From: Uliginosibacterium sp036017065 | GTDB taxonomy: Bacteria > Pseudomonadota > Gammaproteobacteria > Burkholderiales > Rhodocyclaceae | Assembly (NCBI RefSeq): GCF_036017065.1 | Contig: NZ_JAYXHR010000002.1 | Coordinates: forward strand, 1 to 64,000 | Direction: 5' to 3' | DNA: 64,000 bases | Shown here: in pieces, positions 41,019 through 49,755 of the stretch | How the letters are laid out: each line of letters opens with the position of its first letter | Numbering within the stretch: position 1 is the first letter of the stretch | The notes under the pieces: generated by a model | Seen by the model: the letters and a program-made list of their open reading frames with translations, nothing else | Told to the model about the DNA's origin: nothing | Databases searched by the model: none | Position numbers and translations under genes: made by a program

Positions 41019-42028
41019 CCGCGGGCCTCCGCGATCACACCTGACGAGGCACGCACGGGCTCGGCGGCACGCAGGCGGTAGTTGGCGGTGACGGTCAGCA
41101 CGATGAGCAGCGCGGCGCCGGCGTTGTGGGCCACCGCTAGCGGCAGCGGCAGGCTGAGCAGCACGTTGGCGATGCCCAGTGCGATCTGCAGCACGACGGC
41201 GGCCACCAGGCCGTTGCCAAGGCCACGCAGCGGCTCCAAGCGGCGCAGGCGCAGACCAAACACGATGAGGTACAGGCCGGCGACGACGGCGCCGACGCGA
41301 TGCATGAAGTGGATGGCGGTCAGCGCCTCGCGCGACAGCAGATCGCCCTCCGCGGTCATGCCGAGTTCGCGCAACACATGAAAGGCGTTGCCGACGTCCA
41401 TCTGCGGCAGCCATTCGCCATGACAGGTGGGCAGGTCGGTACAGGCCAGCGCGGCGTAGTTGGTGGACACCCAGCCGCCCAGCGTGATCTGCACGACCAG
41501 CAGCACCAGCGCGACGCGTGCGGCCAGTGCCATGCCGCTGCCGACGACTTGACGCGACAGGCCGCGGGCGCGCGCGAACAGCCAGGTGAGCATGCCCAGC
41601 ACCGTGAGCCCACCCAGCAGGTGCAGGGTGACGATGGCGGGCTTGAGCAGCAGCGTGACGGTCCACTTTCCGAGCAGGCCCTGGAAGATCACCACGCCGA
41701 CCAGTGCGATGGCGACGGCCGCGGAACCCTCGCCACGCTTGGACGCGCGCCAGGACAGCCAGGCGATGGCGATGATCAGGAAGCCCAGCGTCGACGCCAG
41801 ATAGCGGTGGATCATTTCCTTCCATGCCTTCGGCATGGACACCGGGCCGTAAGGCTCGGCGGCGTGCGCCGCGCGGATCTCGTCTTCCGCGTGATGCGGC
41901 GACAGCTGACCGTAGCAGCCGGGCCAGTCGGGACAGCCGAGGCCGGCATCGGAGAGACGCACGTAGGCGCCGAGCACCACCACGATGGCGGTGAGCAGCA
42001 GGGAGAGGGCGATGAGTTTGCGCAACAT
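41015..42028 (-). CDS. ctaA: Heme A synthase
   Basis: 337-aa inner-membrane protein of the CtaA/COX15 family with eight TM helices in two four-helix bundles. It oxidises heme O to heme A. Conserved elements are YVRLSDAGLGCPDWPGCYG, the His in EMIHRYLAS, TLHLLGG, WVSTNYAALACTDLPTCHG, IHFMHR and AHNAGA. The paired-cysteine loops (CPDWPGC and CTDLPTC) are kept. It lies between the SCO-like gene and ctaB. Confidence 0.95.
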   Translation of the reverse strand: MLRKLIALSLLLTAIVVVLGAYVRLSDAGLGCPDWPGCYGQLSPHHAEDEIRAAHAAEPYGPVSMPKAWKEMIHRYLASTLGFLIIAIAWLSWRASKRGEGSAAVAIALVGVVIFQGLLGKWTVTLLLKPAIVTLHLLGGLTVLGMLTWLFARARGLSRQVVGSGMALAARVALVLLVVQITLGGWVSTNYAALACTDLPTCHGEWLPQMDVGNAFHVLRELGMTAEGDLLSREALTAIHFMHRVGAVVAGLYLIVFGLRLRRLEPLRGLGNGLVAAVVLQIALGIANVLLSLPLPLAVAHNAGAALLIVLTVTANYRLRAAEPVRASSGVIAEARG

Positions 42029-42049
42029 GTCCTTGTTCCTCGACTCGCC

Positions 42050-42646
42050 TCAGCCCGCGCGCGAGTACTTCAGCAGGCGCTGCAGGTCCTTGATCATGCG
42101 CTTGGGGTCGGCGTCGGCCGGGAAGCGCATCATCAGGTTGCCTTGCGGGTCGATCAGCACGATACGGCCGGCCTCGCCCGCCAGGCTGTCACCGACATGG
42201 GCGACCAGCGGCGCATCGTCGAGCGCGGCGACCTGTGGCGCGGCACCATCGGTCACCAGCCAGACGCGCTGCACGCGGTCGACTTCCTTGTTCTGCGCCA
42301 GGCGCACCTGGCGTGTGTAGTAGACGTTCTGCACGCAGGCGGCATCGCAGGCACCGGGGCCGACGTAGGCCAGCAGCCAGTGGCCGCGCAGTGCGGGGGC
42401 GTCCGCCGGCTGGCCGCTGGCCGCGGCATGCAGGGTGTGGAACTGCCCGACATCCAGCGCACGCGGCGGCTGCACCAGCTCGCCGTAGTTCGCGCCGGCC
42501 GCAGGCTTCCAGAAGAAGAAGGCCAGGTAGGCCGCGATGATCGGGGCCGCCGCCACCAGGAAGATCAGCAGCAGGGTGCGGCGCGCACGGCGGCGCTGCA
42601 CGGAATCGATTTGCGGCTGCGCGGGAAGGGAAGATGAAGTTGCCAC
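42050..42646 (-). CDS. Membrane-anchored SCO-like (CxxxC) protein of the cox cluster
   Basis: 198-aa protein with one N-terminal TM (about 25-45) and a periplasmic thioredoxin-like domain. The motif GACDAACVQN gives a CxxxC pair like the copper site of SCO proteins, but the distal His region is not obvious. Genes of this kind are usual between SURF1 and ctaA in betaproteobacterial oxidase clusters and are thought to aid assembly. The start is a GTG at 42646 without a clear ribosome-binding site; longer frames overlap surf1. Confidence 0.75.
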   Translation of the reverse strand: MATSSSLPAQPQIDSVQRRRARRTLLLIFLVAAAPIIAAYLAFFFWKPAAGANYGELVQPPRALDVGQFHTLHAAASGQPADAPALRGHWLLAYVGPGACDAACVQNVYYTRQVRLAQNKEVDRVQRVWLVTDGAAPQVAALDDAPLVAHVGDSLAGEAGRIVLIDPQGNLMMRFPADADPKRMIKDLQRLLKYSRAG

Positions 42647-42702
42647 GTGTGTTGCTCTGTCGTTGCTCTGTTGCCTGAGTTGCGCTGAGTTGCCTGAAAG
42701 AC

Positions 42703-43479
42703 TCAGCTGTCGTCGCCAGCGTTGCCACCGGCAGCACGACGCGTACGCCGCCACAGCCAGACCGCCACCAGCCCCGCGGCCACCGCAGCCATCGAGAACC
42801 ACTGCAGCGCGTAGGCACGGTGCTTGTCGGCGGCGTAGTCGGCGTGGTGCCAGTCGCGCACCAGGCCGTCCTGCGCGGTGGAAGTCTGCGCCACCGGCAC
42901 GAGTGCGAGTTTCACTTCGCCCGTCCCGCCGGCGAGACGCGTCCGCCATGCCGCCATGTCCTGGCGCGGCCACAGCGTGCTGTGCGGGTCCAGTTCGCCC
43001 AGCGTGTAGCCCTGGCTGTCAGCAGGGTCCTGTGTGATGCCTTCGACGATCTGCTCACCAGCCGGGGTCTGCCACTCCGGCTGCTTGCGATCCAGTGCCG
43101 CCCGCAACCAGCCACGCAGGACAATGACCTCGCTGCCGTCGGCAAGTTGCAGCGGCATCTGCAGGTAATAGCCCGGCTGCTTGCGGTAGCTGCGGTTGTC
43201 GATCAGCACGCCGTGCTCGCTGCGCCAGTGTCCGGTGAGGCGCACGCGCTCGCCGGCCTGCAGCGTCGTCACGTCGGCGGGCACCTGCGGGGCCGCCTGC
43301 TCGGCAGCGTCGGCACGCGCCTGCAGGCGGTCCTTGTAGGCGGCGCGGCGCAACTGCCAGGCACCGAGATTGAGACAGATCGCGACCACCAGCACACCGG
43401 CGATTCCCGGCACCGACTGGCGCCAGCGCTCACGGGCGGCGCCCCGCGCGCGTTCGACTACACTGGGGCTTTGGCTCAC
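42703..43479 (-). CDS. SURF1-family cytochrome oxidase assembly protein
   Basis: 258-aa protein with two TM helices (about 25-42 and 228-245) around a large periplasmic domain, the SURF1/Shy1 layout. Family motifs are LGAWQLRRAAYKD, VLIDNRSYRKQPGYYLQMPL, VIVLRGWL, and the C-terminal HRAYALQWFSMA. SURF1 helps place heme a into subunit I. Short imperfect repeats of GCAACTCAG and ACAGAGCAACG lie after its stop codon. Confidence 0.92.
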   Translation of the reverse strand: MSQSPSVVERARGAARERWRQSVPGIAGVLVVAICLNLGAWQLRRAAYKDRLQARADAAEQAAPQVPADVTTLQAGERVRLTGHWRSEHGVLIDNRSYRKQPGYYLQMPLQLADGSEVIVLRGWLRAALDRKQPEWQTPAGEQIVEGITQDPADSQGYTLGELDPHSTLWPRQDMAAWRTRLAGGTGEVKLALVPVAQTSTAQDGLVRDWHHADYAADKHRAYALQWFSMAAVAAGLVAVWLWRRTRRAAGGNAGDDS

Positions 43480-43491
43480 AGCGTTTCCCCC

Positions 43492-43671
43492 ATGCGCGTC
43501 ATCATCATCCTGTTGCTCATCGCCATCTTCGCCACCCTCGCATCCGGCGGGCTCTATCTCATCCGCGAGAAGGGTGACAGTGATAAAACGGTGAAAGCCC
43601 TCACCTGGCGGATCGGGCTTTCGATCTTGCTGTTCGTCATCGTCGTGGTGCTTGCGCGCGCAGGGCGATGA
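43492..43671 (+). CDS. DUF2909-family twin-transmembrane small protein
   Basis: 59-aa protein with two TM helices (about 2-22 and 40-57) joined by a short charged loop (REKGDSDKTVKALTWR). This matches the DUF2909 twin-TM family commonly found in betaproteobacterial cox clusters. It is the only plus-strand gene within the cluster, divergent from surf1 with a 12-base spacer. Its function is unknown; a role in oxidase assembly is inferred from context. Confidence 0.75.
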   Translation: MRVIIILLLIAIFATLASGGLYLIREKGDSDKTVKALTWRIGLSILLFVIVVVLARAGR

Positions 43672-43689
43672 CCACGTGCTGATCCTGTC

Positions 43690-44700
43690 TTACAGGATGT
43701 AGACCACCACGAAAAGCAGCAACCACACATAGTCGACAAAGTGCCAGTACCAGGCCGCGGCTTCGAAGGCGAAGTGGCGGTCCTTGGTGAAGTGGCCCGA
43801 CAGCGAACGTGCCAGCATCACCGCCAGCATGATGGCGCCGATGGTCACGTGCAGGCCGTGGAAGCCGGTCATCATGTAGAAGGTGGCACCGTACACGCCC
43901 GAGGTGAGCTTGAGGTTCAGCTCGTGGTAGGCATGCACGTATTCGTACACCTGGCAGCCCAGGAAGACCACGCCGAGCAGCAGCGTGAGTGCCAGGAACA
44001 GGTTGAACTGGCCACGGTTGCCCTGGCGGATCGACCAGTGCGCCCAGGTCAGCGTGACGGCGGATGCCAGCAGCAGCGCGGTGTTGATGACCGGCACCCA
44101 GCTCACCGACAGCGAAGCCAGCAGCAGCGCGACGATCAGCAGGGTCAGGCCCAGCATGATCTGCAGCTGGCCCTTCTTGCCCTTTTCCATCGGGCCGTGC
44201 GCGAAGGTCAGCATGGCGGCGGCAGCGATCACGGCGACGATGGCCAGTGTCGACTTGCCGACCCAGGTCATCGATTCGAAGGTCTCGGTCGCATGCGGAC
44301 CCGCCGACGGCCAGGCGGCCTTGAAGCCGGGCCAGAAGAGCTGGCCGACTTCGCTGCCCAGGTCGGGCACCGAGATGACGCGTACGTAGAACAGGGTGCC
44401 GAAGAAAGCGGCGAAGAACATCACTTCGGAAAAGATGAACCAGCCCATGCTCCAGCGGAAGGCGCTGTCGACGTTCTTGCCGTACTTGCCGGTCTCGGAC
44501 TCACGGATGACGGCGCCGAACCAGCCGAACAGCATGTACAGCAGCACCGCGAAGCCCAGTGCCGTGATCCACGGGCCGGCAGCCAGGGAGTTCACCCAGA
44601 ACGACGCGCCCGTGCCGAGCAACAGCAAGGAAATCGAACCGATGATCGGGTAGATGGAGGGTTCGGGTACGAAGTATTTTTCGATGGTCTGGGCGTTCAT
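43690..44700 (-). CDS. coxC: Cytochrome c oxidase subunit III, with apparent extra TM pair
   Basis: 336-aa membrane protein. N-terminal and C-terminal parts match subunit III (FRWSMGWFIFSEVMFFAAFFG; VYGATFYMMTGFHGLHVTIGA; WYWHFVDYVWLLLFVVVY). It is about 45-50 residues longer than usual (about 285-290). The extra length is a second copy of a TM segment: LTFAHGPMEKGKKGQLQIML (about 165-190) resembles LTWAHWSIRQGNRGQFNLFL (about 222-245). So it probably arose by an internal duplication. It is part of the aa3-type terminal oxidase. Confidence 0.93.
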   Translation of the reverse strand: MNAQTIEKYFVPEPSIYPIIGSISLLLLGTGASFWVNSLAAGPWITALGFAVLLYMLFGWFGAVIRESETGKYGKNVDSAFRWSMGWFIFSEVMFFAAFFGTLFYVRVISVPDLGSEVGQLFWPGFKAAWPSAGPHATETFESMTWVGKSTLAIVAVIAAAAMLTFAHGPMEKGKKGQLQIMLGLTLLIVALLLASLSVSWVPVINTALLLASAVTLTWAHWSIRQGNRGQFNLFLALTLLLGVVFLGCQVYEYVHAYHELNLKLTSGVYGATFYMMTGFHGLHVTIGAIMLAVMLARSLSGHFTKDRHFAFEAAAWYWHFVDYVWLLLFVVVYIL

Positions 44701-44733
44701 GCTGGCCTTCTCCCTGGGGATGGCAATGTCTGA

Positions 44734-44937
44734 TTATTCTGAAACCACGATGTTCACCACGGCGAGGATGGTGAACACGAACAGGATGCCGCCGATGATG
44801 CCGGCGATGATCACGTGCTTCGGGTTGAGCTGCTCCGCATCGAGCTGGTAATCGCGGCCCTTGCGGATGCCGGCGAAGGACCACAACACCGCCAGCACCG
44901 TGGCAAGGAAACCATTGCGTTGCTTCTGCGCCATCAT
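44734..44937 (-). CDS. DUF2970-family small membrane protein
   Basis: 67-aa protein with one C-terminal TM (about 43-64). The sequence VLWSFAGIRKGRDYQLDAEQ is the DUF2970 pattern. The gene overlaps the ctaG stop (ATGATGA) and lies just upstream of coxC, its usual site in betaproteobacteria. Likely a minor oxidase-assembly factor; function not known. Confidence 0.85.
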   Translation of the reverse strand: MMAQKQRNGFLATVLAVLWSFAGIRKGRDYQLDAEQLNPKHVIIAGIIGGILFVFTILAVVNIVVSE

Positions 44938-45485
44938 CAGCCTTTACCCGCCACTTCGAAGAAGGTGTAGGACAGGGTGATCTCGTTGAGATCCACCGGC
45001 GCCGAACCGTCCACGACGAACACCACCGGCATGATGCGTTTCTCGTTCGGCCCCAGCGTCTGCTGCGTGAAGCAGAAGCACTCCAGCTTGCGGAAGTAGC
45101 GCTCCGCCACCTTCGGCCCGTAACTCGGGATGGCCTGGCCGGTGACGGCGCGGTCCAGCGTGTTCTCGATCTCGTAGTCCACCCGCACCAGCTGGCCGGG
45201 ATGCACGGTCACGTTGCTCTGCAGCGGCTTGAAGCGCCAGGCCAGCGAGTGGGTGTTGGCGTCCATCTCCACCACGATGTTGCGGGTGGTGTCGACTTGG
45301 GTGTTCTCGGCGTTGTCGCTGGCATTCGACACGAGCAGGTTGCGCAGGCCGGTGACCTCGCAGATCTTCTCGTAGAACGGCACCAGCGCGAAGCCGAAAC
45401 CGAACATGCCCACCGCCGCGATGGCCAGGCGAACCAGCATGCGGCGGTTTTCGAGTGCGCGCGGATCTAGCGTCCCAGAAGCCAT
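44937..45485 (-). CDS. ctaG: Cytochrome c oxidase assembly protein CtaG/Cox11
   Basis: 182-aa protein with one N-terminal TM (about 18-38) and a periplasmic immunoglobulin-like domain. The copper-binding motif KLECFCFTQQ (CFCF) is present. Cox11/CtaG inserts copper into the CuB site of subunit I. It overlaps the small assembly ORF upstream by 19 bases and the DUF2970 gene downstream. Confidence 0.95.
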   Translation of the reverse strand: MASGTLDPRALENRRMLVRLAIAAVGMFGFGFALVPFYEKICEVTGLRNLLVSNASDNAENTQVDTTRNIVVEMDANTHSLAWRFKPLQSNVTVHPGQLVRVDYEIENTLDRAVTGQAIPSYGPKVAERYFRKLECFCFTQQTLGPNEKRIMPVVFVVDGSAPVDLNEITLSYTFFEVAGKG

Positions 45486-45574
45486 ATCTTCACGATGTAA
45501 CCAACAAAGAACACCGCCGCCACCGACAGCAGGATCAACAACAGGCGGACATTGCTACCACGGGACACGACCAC
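45467..45574 (-). CDS. Cytochrome oxidase small assembly protein (35 aa)
   Basis: A very short gene between coxA and ctaG. It encodes about 35 residues: a basic start (SRGSNVR), one TM helix (LLLILLSVAAVFFVGYI) and a C-terminal VKIWLLGR. This is the pattern of the small assembly proteins found between coxA and ctaG in betaproteobacteria. The start is a GTG, either at 45574 or two codons later at 45568; an AGAGG lies about 10 bases before the first. It overlaps ctaG by 19 bases, which suggests coupling. Confidence 0.7.
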   Translation of the reverse strand: MVVSRGSNVRLLLILLSVAAVFFVGYIVKIWLLGR

Positions 45575-45604
45575 GCTCGATCAACCTCTTCTCGCGCCGC
45601 CGGC

Positions 45605-47218
45605 TCAGTGGTGGTGACCCTTGGCCTCGAAGACCGGGGGTACGTCGAAGGTGTGATGCGGCGCCGGCGACGGCACGGTCCACTCCAGGCCTTCGGCACC
45701 TTCCCACACCTGCGCGGTAGCTTTCTCGCCGCCGCGGATGCACTTGATGATGACGTAGGCGAACAGCAGCTGGGTGAGGCCGAAGCCGAAGGCACCGACG
45801 GTGGCCAGCTCGTTGAAGTCGGCGAACATCGGGTTGTAGTCCGGCACCCGGCGCTGCATCCCGGCCAAGCCGAGGAAGTGCATCGGGAAGAAGGTGACGT
45901 TGAAGAAGATCATCGACAGCCAGAAGTGGCGCTTGCCGAGCTTCTCGTCGTACATGTGGCCGGTCCACTTCGGCAGCCAGTAGTAGGTGCCTGCGAAGAG
46001 CGCGAACAGCGAGCCCGCCACCAGCACGTAGTGGAAGTGGGCGACGACGAAATAGGTGTCCTGGTACTGGATGTCGACCGGCGCGATCGACAGCATCAAC
46101 CCGGTGAAGCCCCCCAGCGTGAACACGAAGATGAAGCCCACCGAGAACAGCATCGGCGTCTCGAAGGTCATCGAGCCGCGCCACATGGTGGCGATCCAGT
46201 TGAACACCTTCACGCCGGTCGGCACCGCGATCAGCATGGTGGCGTACATGAAGAAGATCTGGGTCTTCGCCGGCATGCCGGTGGTGAACATGTGGTGGGC
46301 CCACACGACGAAGGACAGGATGGCGATGGACGCGGTGGCGTACACCATCGAGGCATAACCGAACAGCGGCTTGCGGGCGAAGGTCGGGATGATCTGCGAC
46401 ACGATGCCGAAGGCCGGCAGGATCATGATGTAGACCTCGGGGTGACCGAAGAACCAGAACACGTGCTGGTACAGCACCGGGTCACCGCCGCCGGCAGCGT
46501 TGAAGAAGGTGGTGCCGAAGTGGCGGTCGGTCAGCACCATGGTGACCGCACCGGCCAGCACCGGCATCACGGCGATCAGCAGGTAGGCGGTGATCAGCCA
46601 GGTCCAGCAGAACAGCGGCATCTTCATCAGCGTCATGCCGGGGGCGCGCATGTTGAGGATGGTCACCACGATGTTGATGGCGCCCATGATCGAGCTGGCA
46701 CCCATGATGTGGATGGCGAAGATCGCCATGTCCATGCCCATGCCCATCTGCACCGACAGCGGCGCGTACAGCGTCCAGCCGGCAGCGGTGGCGCCACCCG
46801 GGACGAAGAACGAGCCGATGAGGAGGATGGCGGCCGGCGGCAGCAGCCAGAACGACCAGTTGTTCATGCGCGCGAAAGCCATGTCGGGCGCGCCGACCAT
46901 CAGCGGCAGCATCCAGTTCGCGAAGCCGACGAAGGCCGGCATGATCGCGCCGAACACCATCACCAGGCCGTGCATGGTGGTGAGCTGGTTGAAGAACTCG
47001 GGCTGCACCACCTGCAGGCCGGGCTGGAACAGCTCGGCACGCAGCGTCAGCGCCATCACGCCCCCGGACAGGAACATGATGAAGCTGAAAACCAGGTACA
47101 TCGTGCCGATGTCCTTGTGGTTGGTGGCCGTGATCCAGCGCATCAGGCCGGTGGGGCCGTGATGGTGGTCATCGTGATGATCGTGACCGTGGGCGACGTC
47201 GTGGGGAACCGCGCTCAT
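45605..47218 (-). CDS. coxA: Cytochrome c oxidase subunit I
   Basis: 537-aa catalytic subunit with 12 TM helices. It carries heme a, heme a3 and CuB. Conserved elements: TTMHGLVMVFGAIMP (heme a His), WFFGHPEVYIMILPAFG (CuB His and the cross-linked Tyr), WAHHMFTTG (CuB His pair) and VVAHFHYVL (heme a3 and heme a His). The HPEVY motif places it in the heme-copper A family. A His-rich N-terminus (HGHDHHDDHHHG) is unusual and might bind metal. It follows coxB by 38 bases. Confidence 0.97.
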   Translation of the reverse strand: MSAVPHDVAHGHDHHDDHHHGPTGLMRWITATNHKDIGTMYLVFSFIMFLSGGVMALTLRAELFQPGLQVVQPEFFNQLTTMHGLVMVFGAIMPAFVGFANWMLPLMVGAPDMAFARMNNWSFWLLPPAAILLIGSFFVPGGATAAGWTLYAPLSVQMGMGMDMAIFAIHIMGASSIMGAINIVVTILNMRAPGMTLMKMPLFCWTWLITAYLLIAVMPVLAGAVTMVLTDRHFGTTFFNAAGGGDPVLYQHVFWFFGHPEVYIMILPAFGIVSQIIPTFARKPLFGYASMVYATASIAILSFVVWAHHMFTTGMPAKTQIFFMYATMLIAVPTGVKVFNWIATMWRGSMTFETPMLFSVGFIFVFTLGGFTGLMLSIAPVDIQYQDTYFVVAHFHYVLVAGSLFALFAGTYYWLPKWTGHMYDEKLGKRHFWLSMIFFNVTFFPMHFLGLAGMQRRVPDYNPMFADFNELATVGAFGFGLTQLLFAYVIIKCIRGGEKATAQVWEGAEGLEWTVPSPAPHHTFDVPPVFEAKGHHH

Positions 47219-47256
47219 TCGTGACTCCTGTGGAATTCTTGTGTGCTGTCGCCAGT

Positions 47257-48117
47257 TCAGCTGGCGGAGGCGGGGGCCGGCTGTGCAGCGGCGGCTGCAG
47301 GCGCAGCGCTCTTCTGCTTCCGGGCGGCCACCCAGGCGGCGTACTTCTCGGCGGACACGACGTGCACTTCGATCGGCATGTAGCCGTGGTCCTTGCCGCA
47401 GAGCTCGGCACACACGCCACGGAACACGCCTTCGCGGTCGGCGCGGAACCAGGTGTCGCGGATGAAGCCGGGGATGGCGTCCTGCTTCACGCCCAGCGCG
47501 GGCACCCACCAGGCGTGGATGACGTCCTGCGCGGTGGTGAGGATGCGCACCTTCTTGCCGATGGGAACCACCACCGGGTTGTCGACTTCCAGCAGGTAGT
47601 TCTCACCCGGGTACTCGCCGAATTCCAGCTGGCCACGCGGCGTGGACAGCGTGGACACGAAGGCGATGCCCTCGCCCTCGCCCTTGATGTAGTCGTAGCC
47701 CCACTTCCACTGGTAGCCGGTCGCCTTGATGGTGATGTCGGCGTTGGAGGTGTCCTTCTGCGCGAGCACCGTCCTGGTCGCCGGCCAGGCCATGCCCAGC
47801 AGGATCAGCACCGGGATGATGGTCCACAGGATCTCGACCGTGGTGCTCTCGTGGAACTGCGCCGCGACCGCGCCCTTCGATTTGCGGTGGGCGTAGATCG
47901 AATAGAACATGAAGCCGAAGACCACCACGAAGATGATCAGGCAGATCCAGATCATCCACATGTGGAGATCGTGGATGTCGGCCGCCATCCGGCTGGCAGG
48001 CTCCTGGAAGTTGTACTTGCTGTTGGCTGCCCAAGTGGCGGAGGCGGCGAAGGTGCCTCCCAGAACAGCCGCTGCTTGAACCGTTTTTTTCATGAGTAGT
48101 GCTGCGTTGTTAGTCAT
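47257..48117 (-). CDS. coxB: Cytochrome c oxidase subunit II
   Basis: 286-aa subunit with a signal peptide (about 1-31), two TM helices and a periplasmic cupredoxin domain. The CuA site is seen as the His in DVIHAWWVP and CAELCGKDHGYM. No cytochrome c domain is fused. The C-terminal 25 residues are Ala/Pro-rich. The first ATG (48117) is used; an ATG 8 codons later directly before the signal peptide is possible. It leads the oxidase operon; its promoter must lie in the roughly 190 bases upstream. Confidence 0.95.
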   Translation of the reverse strand: MTNNAALLMKKTVQAAAVLGGTFAASATWAANSKYNFQEPASRMAADIHDLHMWMIWICLIIFVVVFGFMFYSIYAHRKSKGAVAAQFHESTTVEILWTIIPVLILLGMAWPATRTVLAQKDTSNADITIKATGYQWKWGYDYIKGEGEGIAFVSTLSTPRGQLEFGEYPGENYLLEVDNPVVVPIGKKVRILTTAQDVIHAWWVPALGVKQDAIPGFIRDTWFRADREGVFRGVCAELCGKDHGYMPIEVHVVSAEKYAAWVAARKQKSAAPAAAAAQPAPASAS

Positions 48118-48307
48118 GCCTCGCACACCTTGCTGAACACCGGTCACGGCAAGCTGCCGCCGCGCGGTCTTTGGATGGCCCTGCGGTTTTTGTGGCGTCG
48201 CTACGCCCTGGGAATGGCGAAACAGGGCGCAAAAACGCCCGCAATGGTGCCACAGCAACCCTTGCAGCATCAAGGAGATTGACTTGGCGCAAGGCGCGCC
48301 ATGCAGC

Positions 48308-49672
48308 CTACGTGGTAGCGCCCTGACTGGCCGCCAGCGCCCGCAGCAGCTTGTCGTGCACGCCGCCGAAGCCGCCGTTGCTCATCACCAGCACCTGGTC
48401 ACCCCAGCCCGCCTCGGCCACCACGGCAGCCACCAGCGCGTCCAGGTCCTCGAAGGTCTGCGCGCGCGCGCCGAGTTCGGCCATGACGCCAGCGGCATCC
48501 CAGCCGAGGTTGTGGGCGTAGCAGAAGATGCGGTCGGCTTCGTCCAGGCTGGCCGGCAGCTGGCTCTTCATGACGCCTAGCTTCATGGTGTTGGAGCGCG
48601 GCTCCAGCACCGCCAGGATGCGGCGATTGCCGACGCGGCGACGCAGGCCGGCCACGGTGGTGGCGATGGCCGTAGGGTGGTGGGCGAAATCGTCGTACAC
48701 GGTGACGCCGCGCACCGTGCCGCGCGGCTCCAGCCGCCGCTTGATGCCGACGAAGCGGGTCAGGGCCTCCACCGCCCGTGCCGGCGTGACGCCGACGTGG
48801 CGGGCCGCGGCAATCGCCGCCAGCGCATTGGAGCGGTTGTGCGCGCCGGCCAGCGGCAACTGGCATTGGCCCACGGCCTCACCATTCAAAAAGAAGGCGA
48901 CACCATCGCGCTCGTCGATGTCCTGCCACTGCCAGCCACCGTCGGCACGGTTGAACCACTCCAGCTCGCTCCAGCAACCGCGGTCGATGACGCGCTGCAG
49001 GCTTTCCTCGCCGTTGACCACGATGCGGCCACTGCGCGGCACCGTGCGCACGAGGTGATGGAACTGGGTTTCGATGGCCGCGAGGTCGGTAAAGATGTCG
49101 GCGTGGTCGAACTCCAGGTTGTTCAGGATGGCGGTGCGCGGACGGTAGTGCACGAACTTGGAGCGCTTGTCGCAGAAGGCGGTGTCGTACTCGTCGGCCT
49201 CGATCACGAAGAACGGCATGTCGGTGAGCCGCGCGGAGACACCGAAGTTGCCGGGAACGCCACCGATCAGGAAGCCCGGATTCAGGCCGGCGTCTTCCAG
49301 TATCCAGGCCAGCAAGGAGGAGGTCGTGGTCTTGCCGTGCGTGCCCGCCACGGCCAGCACCCACTTGCCCTGCAGCACATGGTCGGCCAGCCACTGCGGG
49401 CCGGAGGTGTACGGTAGGCCGCGGTCGAGGATGGCCTCCAGCAGCGGATTGCCGCGCGACACCGCGTTGCCCACCACGAACAGGTCCGGCTCCATCGCTA
49501 GCTGTTCCGGCGAATAGCCTTCGATCAGGGCGATACCCTGCTCGCTGAGCTGGGTACTCATCGGCGGATAGACGTTGGCGTCGCAGCCGGTGACAGTGTG
49601 GCCCGCCGCGCGCGCCAGCAGGGCGATGCCGCCCATGAAAGTGCCGCAGATACCCAGTATGTGAATGTGCAT
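48308..49672 (-). CDS. mpl: UDP-N-acetylmuramate:L-alanyl-gamma-D-glutamyl-meso-diaminopimelate ligase
   Basis: 454-aa cytosolic Mur-ligase-family enzyme that reattaches recycled murein tripeptide to UDP-MurNAc. N-terminal Rossmann-like IHILGICGTFMGGIALLAR, ATP loop VAGTHGKTTTSSL, EADEYDTAF, LNNLEFDHADIF and C-terminal VYDDFAHHPTAI are the Mpl signatures. ATG 49672 begins directly at the conserved MHIHILG. It is divergent from a conserved hypothetical gene. Confidence 0.95.
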   Translation of the reverse strand: MHIHILGICGTFMGGIALLARAAGHTVTGCDANVYPPMSTQLSEQGIALIEGYSPEQLAMEPDLFVVGNAVSRGNPLLEAILDRGLPYTSGPQWLADHVLQGKWVLAVAGTHGKTTTSSLLAWILEDAGLNPGFLIGGVPGNFGVSARLTDMPFFVIEADEYDTAFCDKRSKFVHYRPRTAILNNLEFDHADIFTDLAAIETQFHHLVRTVPRSGRIVVNGEESLQRVIDRGCWSELEWFNRADGGWQWQDIDERDGVAFFLNGEAVGQCQLPLAGAHNRSNALAAIAAARHVGVTPARAVEALTRFVGIKRRLEPRGTVRGVTVYDDFAHHPTAIATTVAGLRRRVGNRRILAVLEPRSNTMKLGVMKSQLPASLDEADRIFCYAHNLGWDAAGVMAELGARAQTFEDLDALVAAVVAEAGWGDQVLVMSNGGFGGVHDKLLRALAASQGATT

Positions 49673-49755
49673 GGAGGAGATGCCTGGAGGCACACGCCGG
49701 GGCGTATGTCATGTGTAGAATGGGGTGCATTCTACCGAGCAGCACTGCGACTGAC

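Noticed and set aside
40128..41825. 565-codon minus-strand frame that would fuse a CtaA-antiframe part to CtaB
   Set aside because: The upstream 269 codons are out of frame with the clear ctaA gene and have no family features. The real ctaB starts at 41018 with an ATGA overlap to ctaA.
42647..42702. Stop-codon tandem array at surf1 like those at sco1, Fe-ADH and urtD
   Set aside because: Short repeats of GCAACTCAG and ACAGAGCAACG are present, but the period varies (8-11) and they do not include the stop codon cleanly, so it was not counted with the other three.
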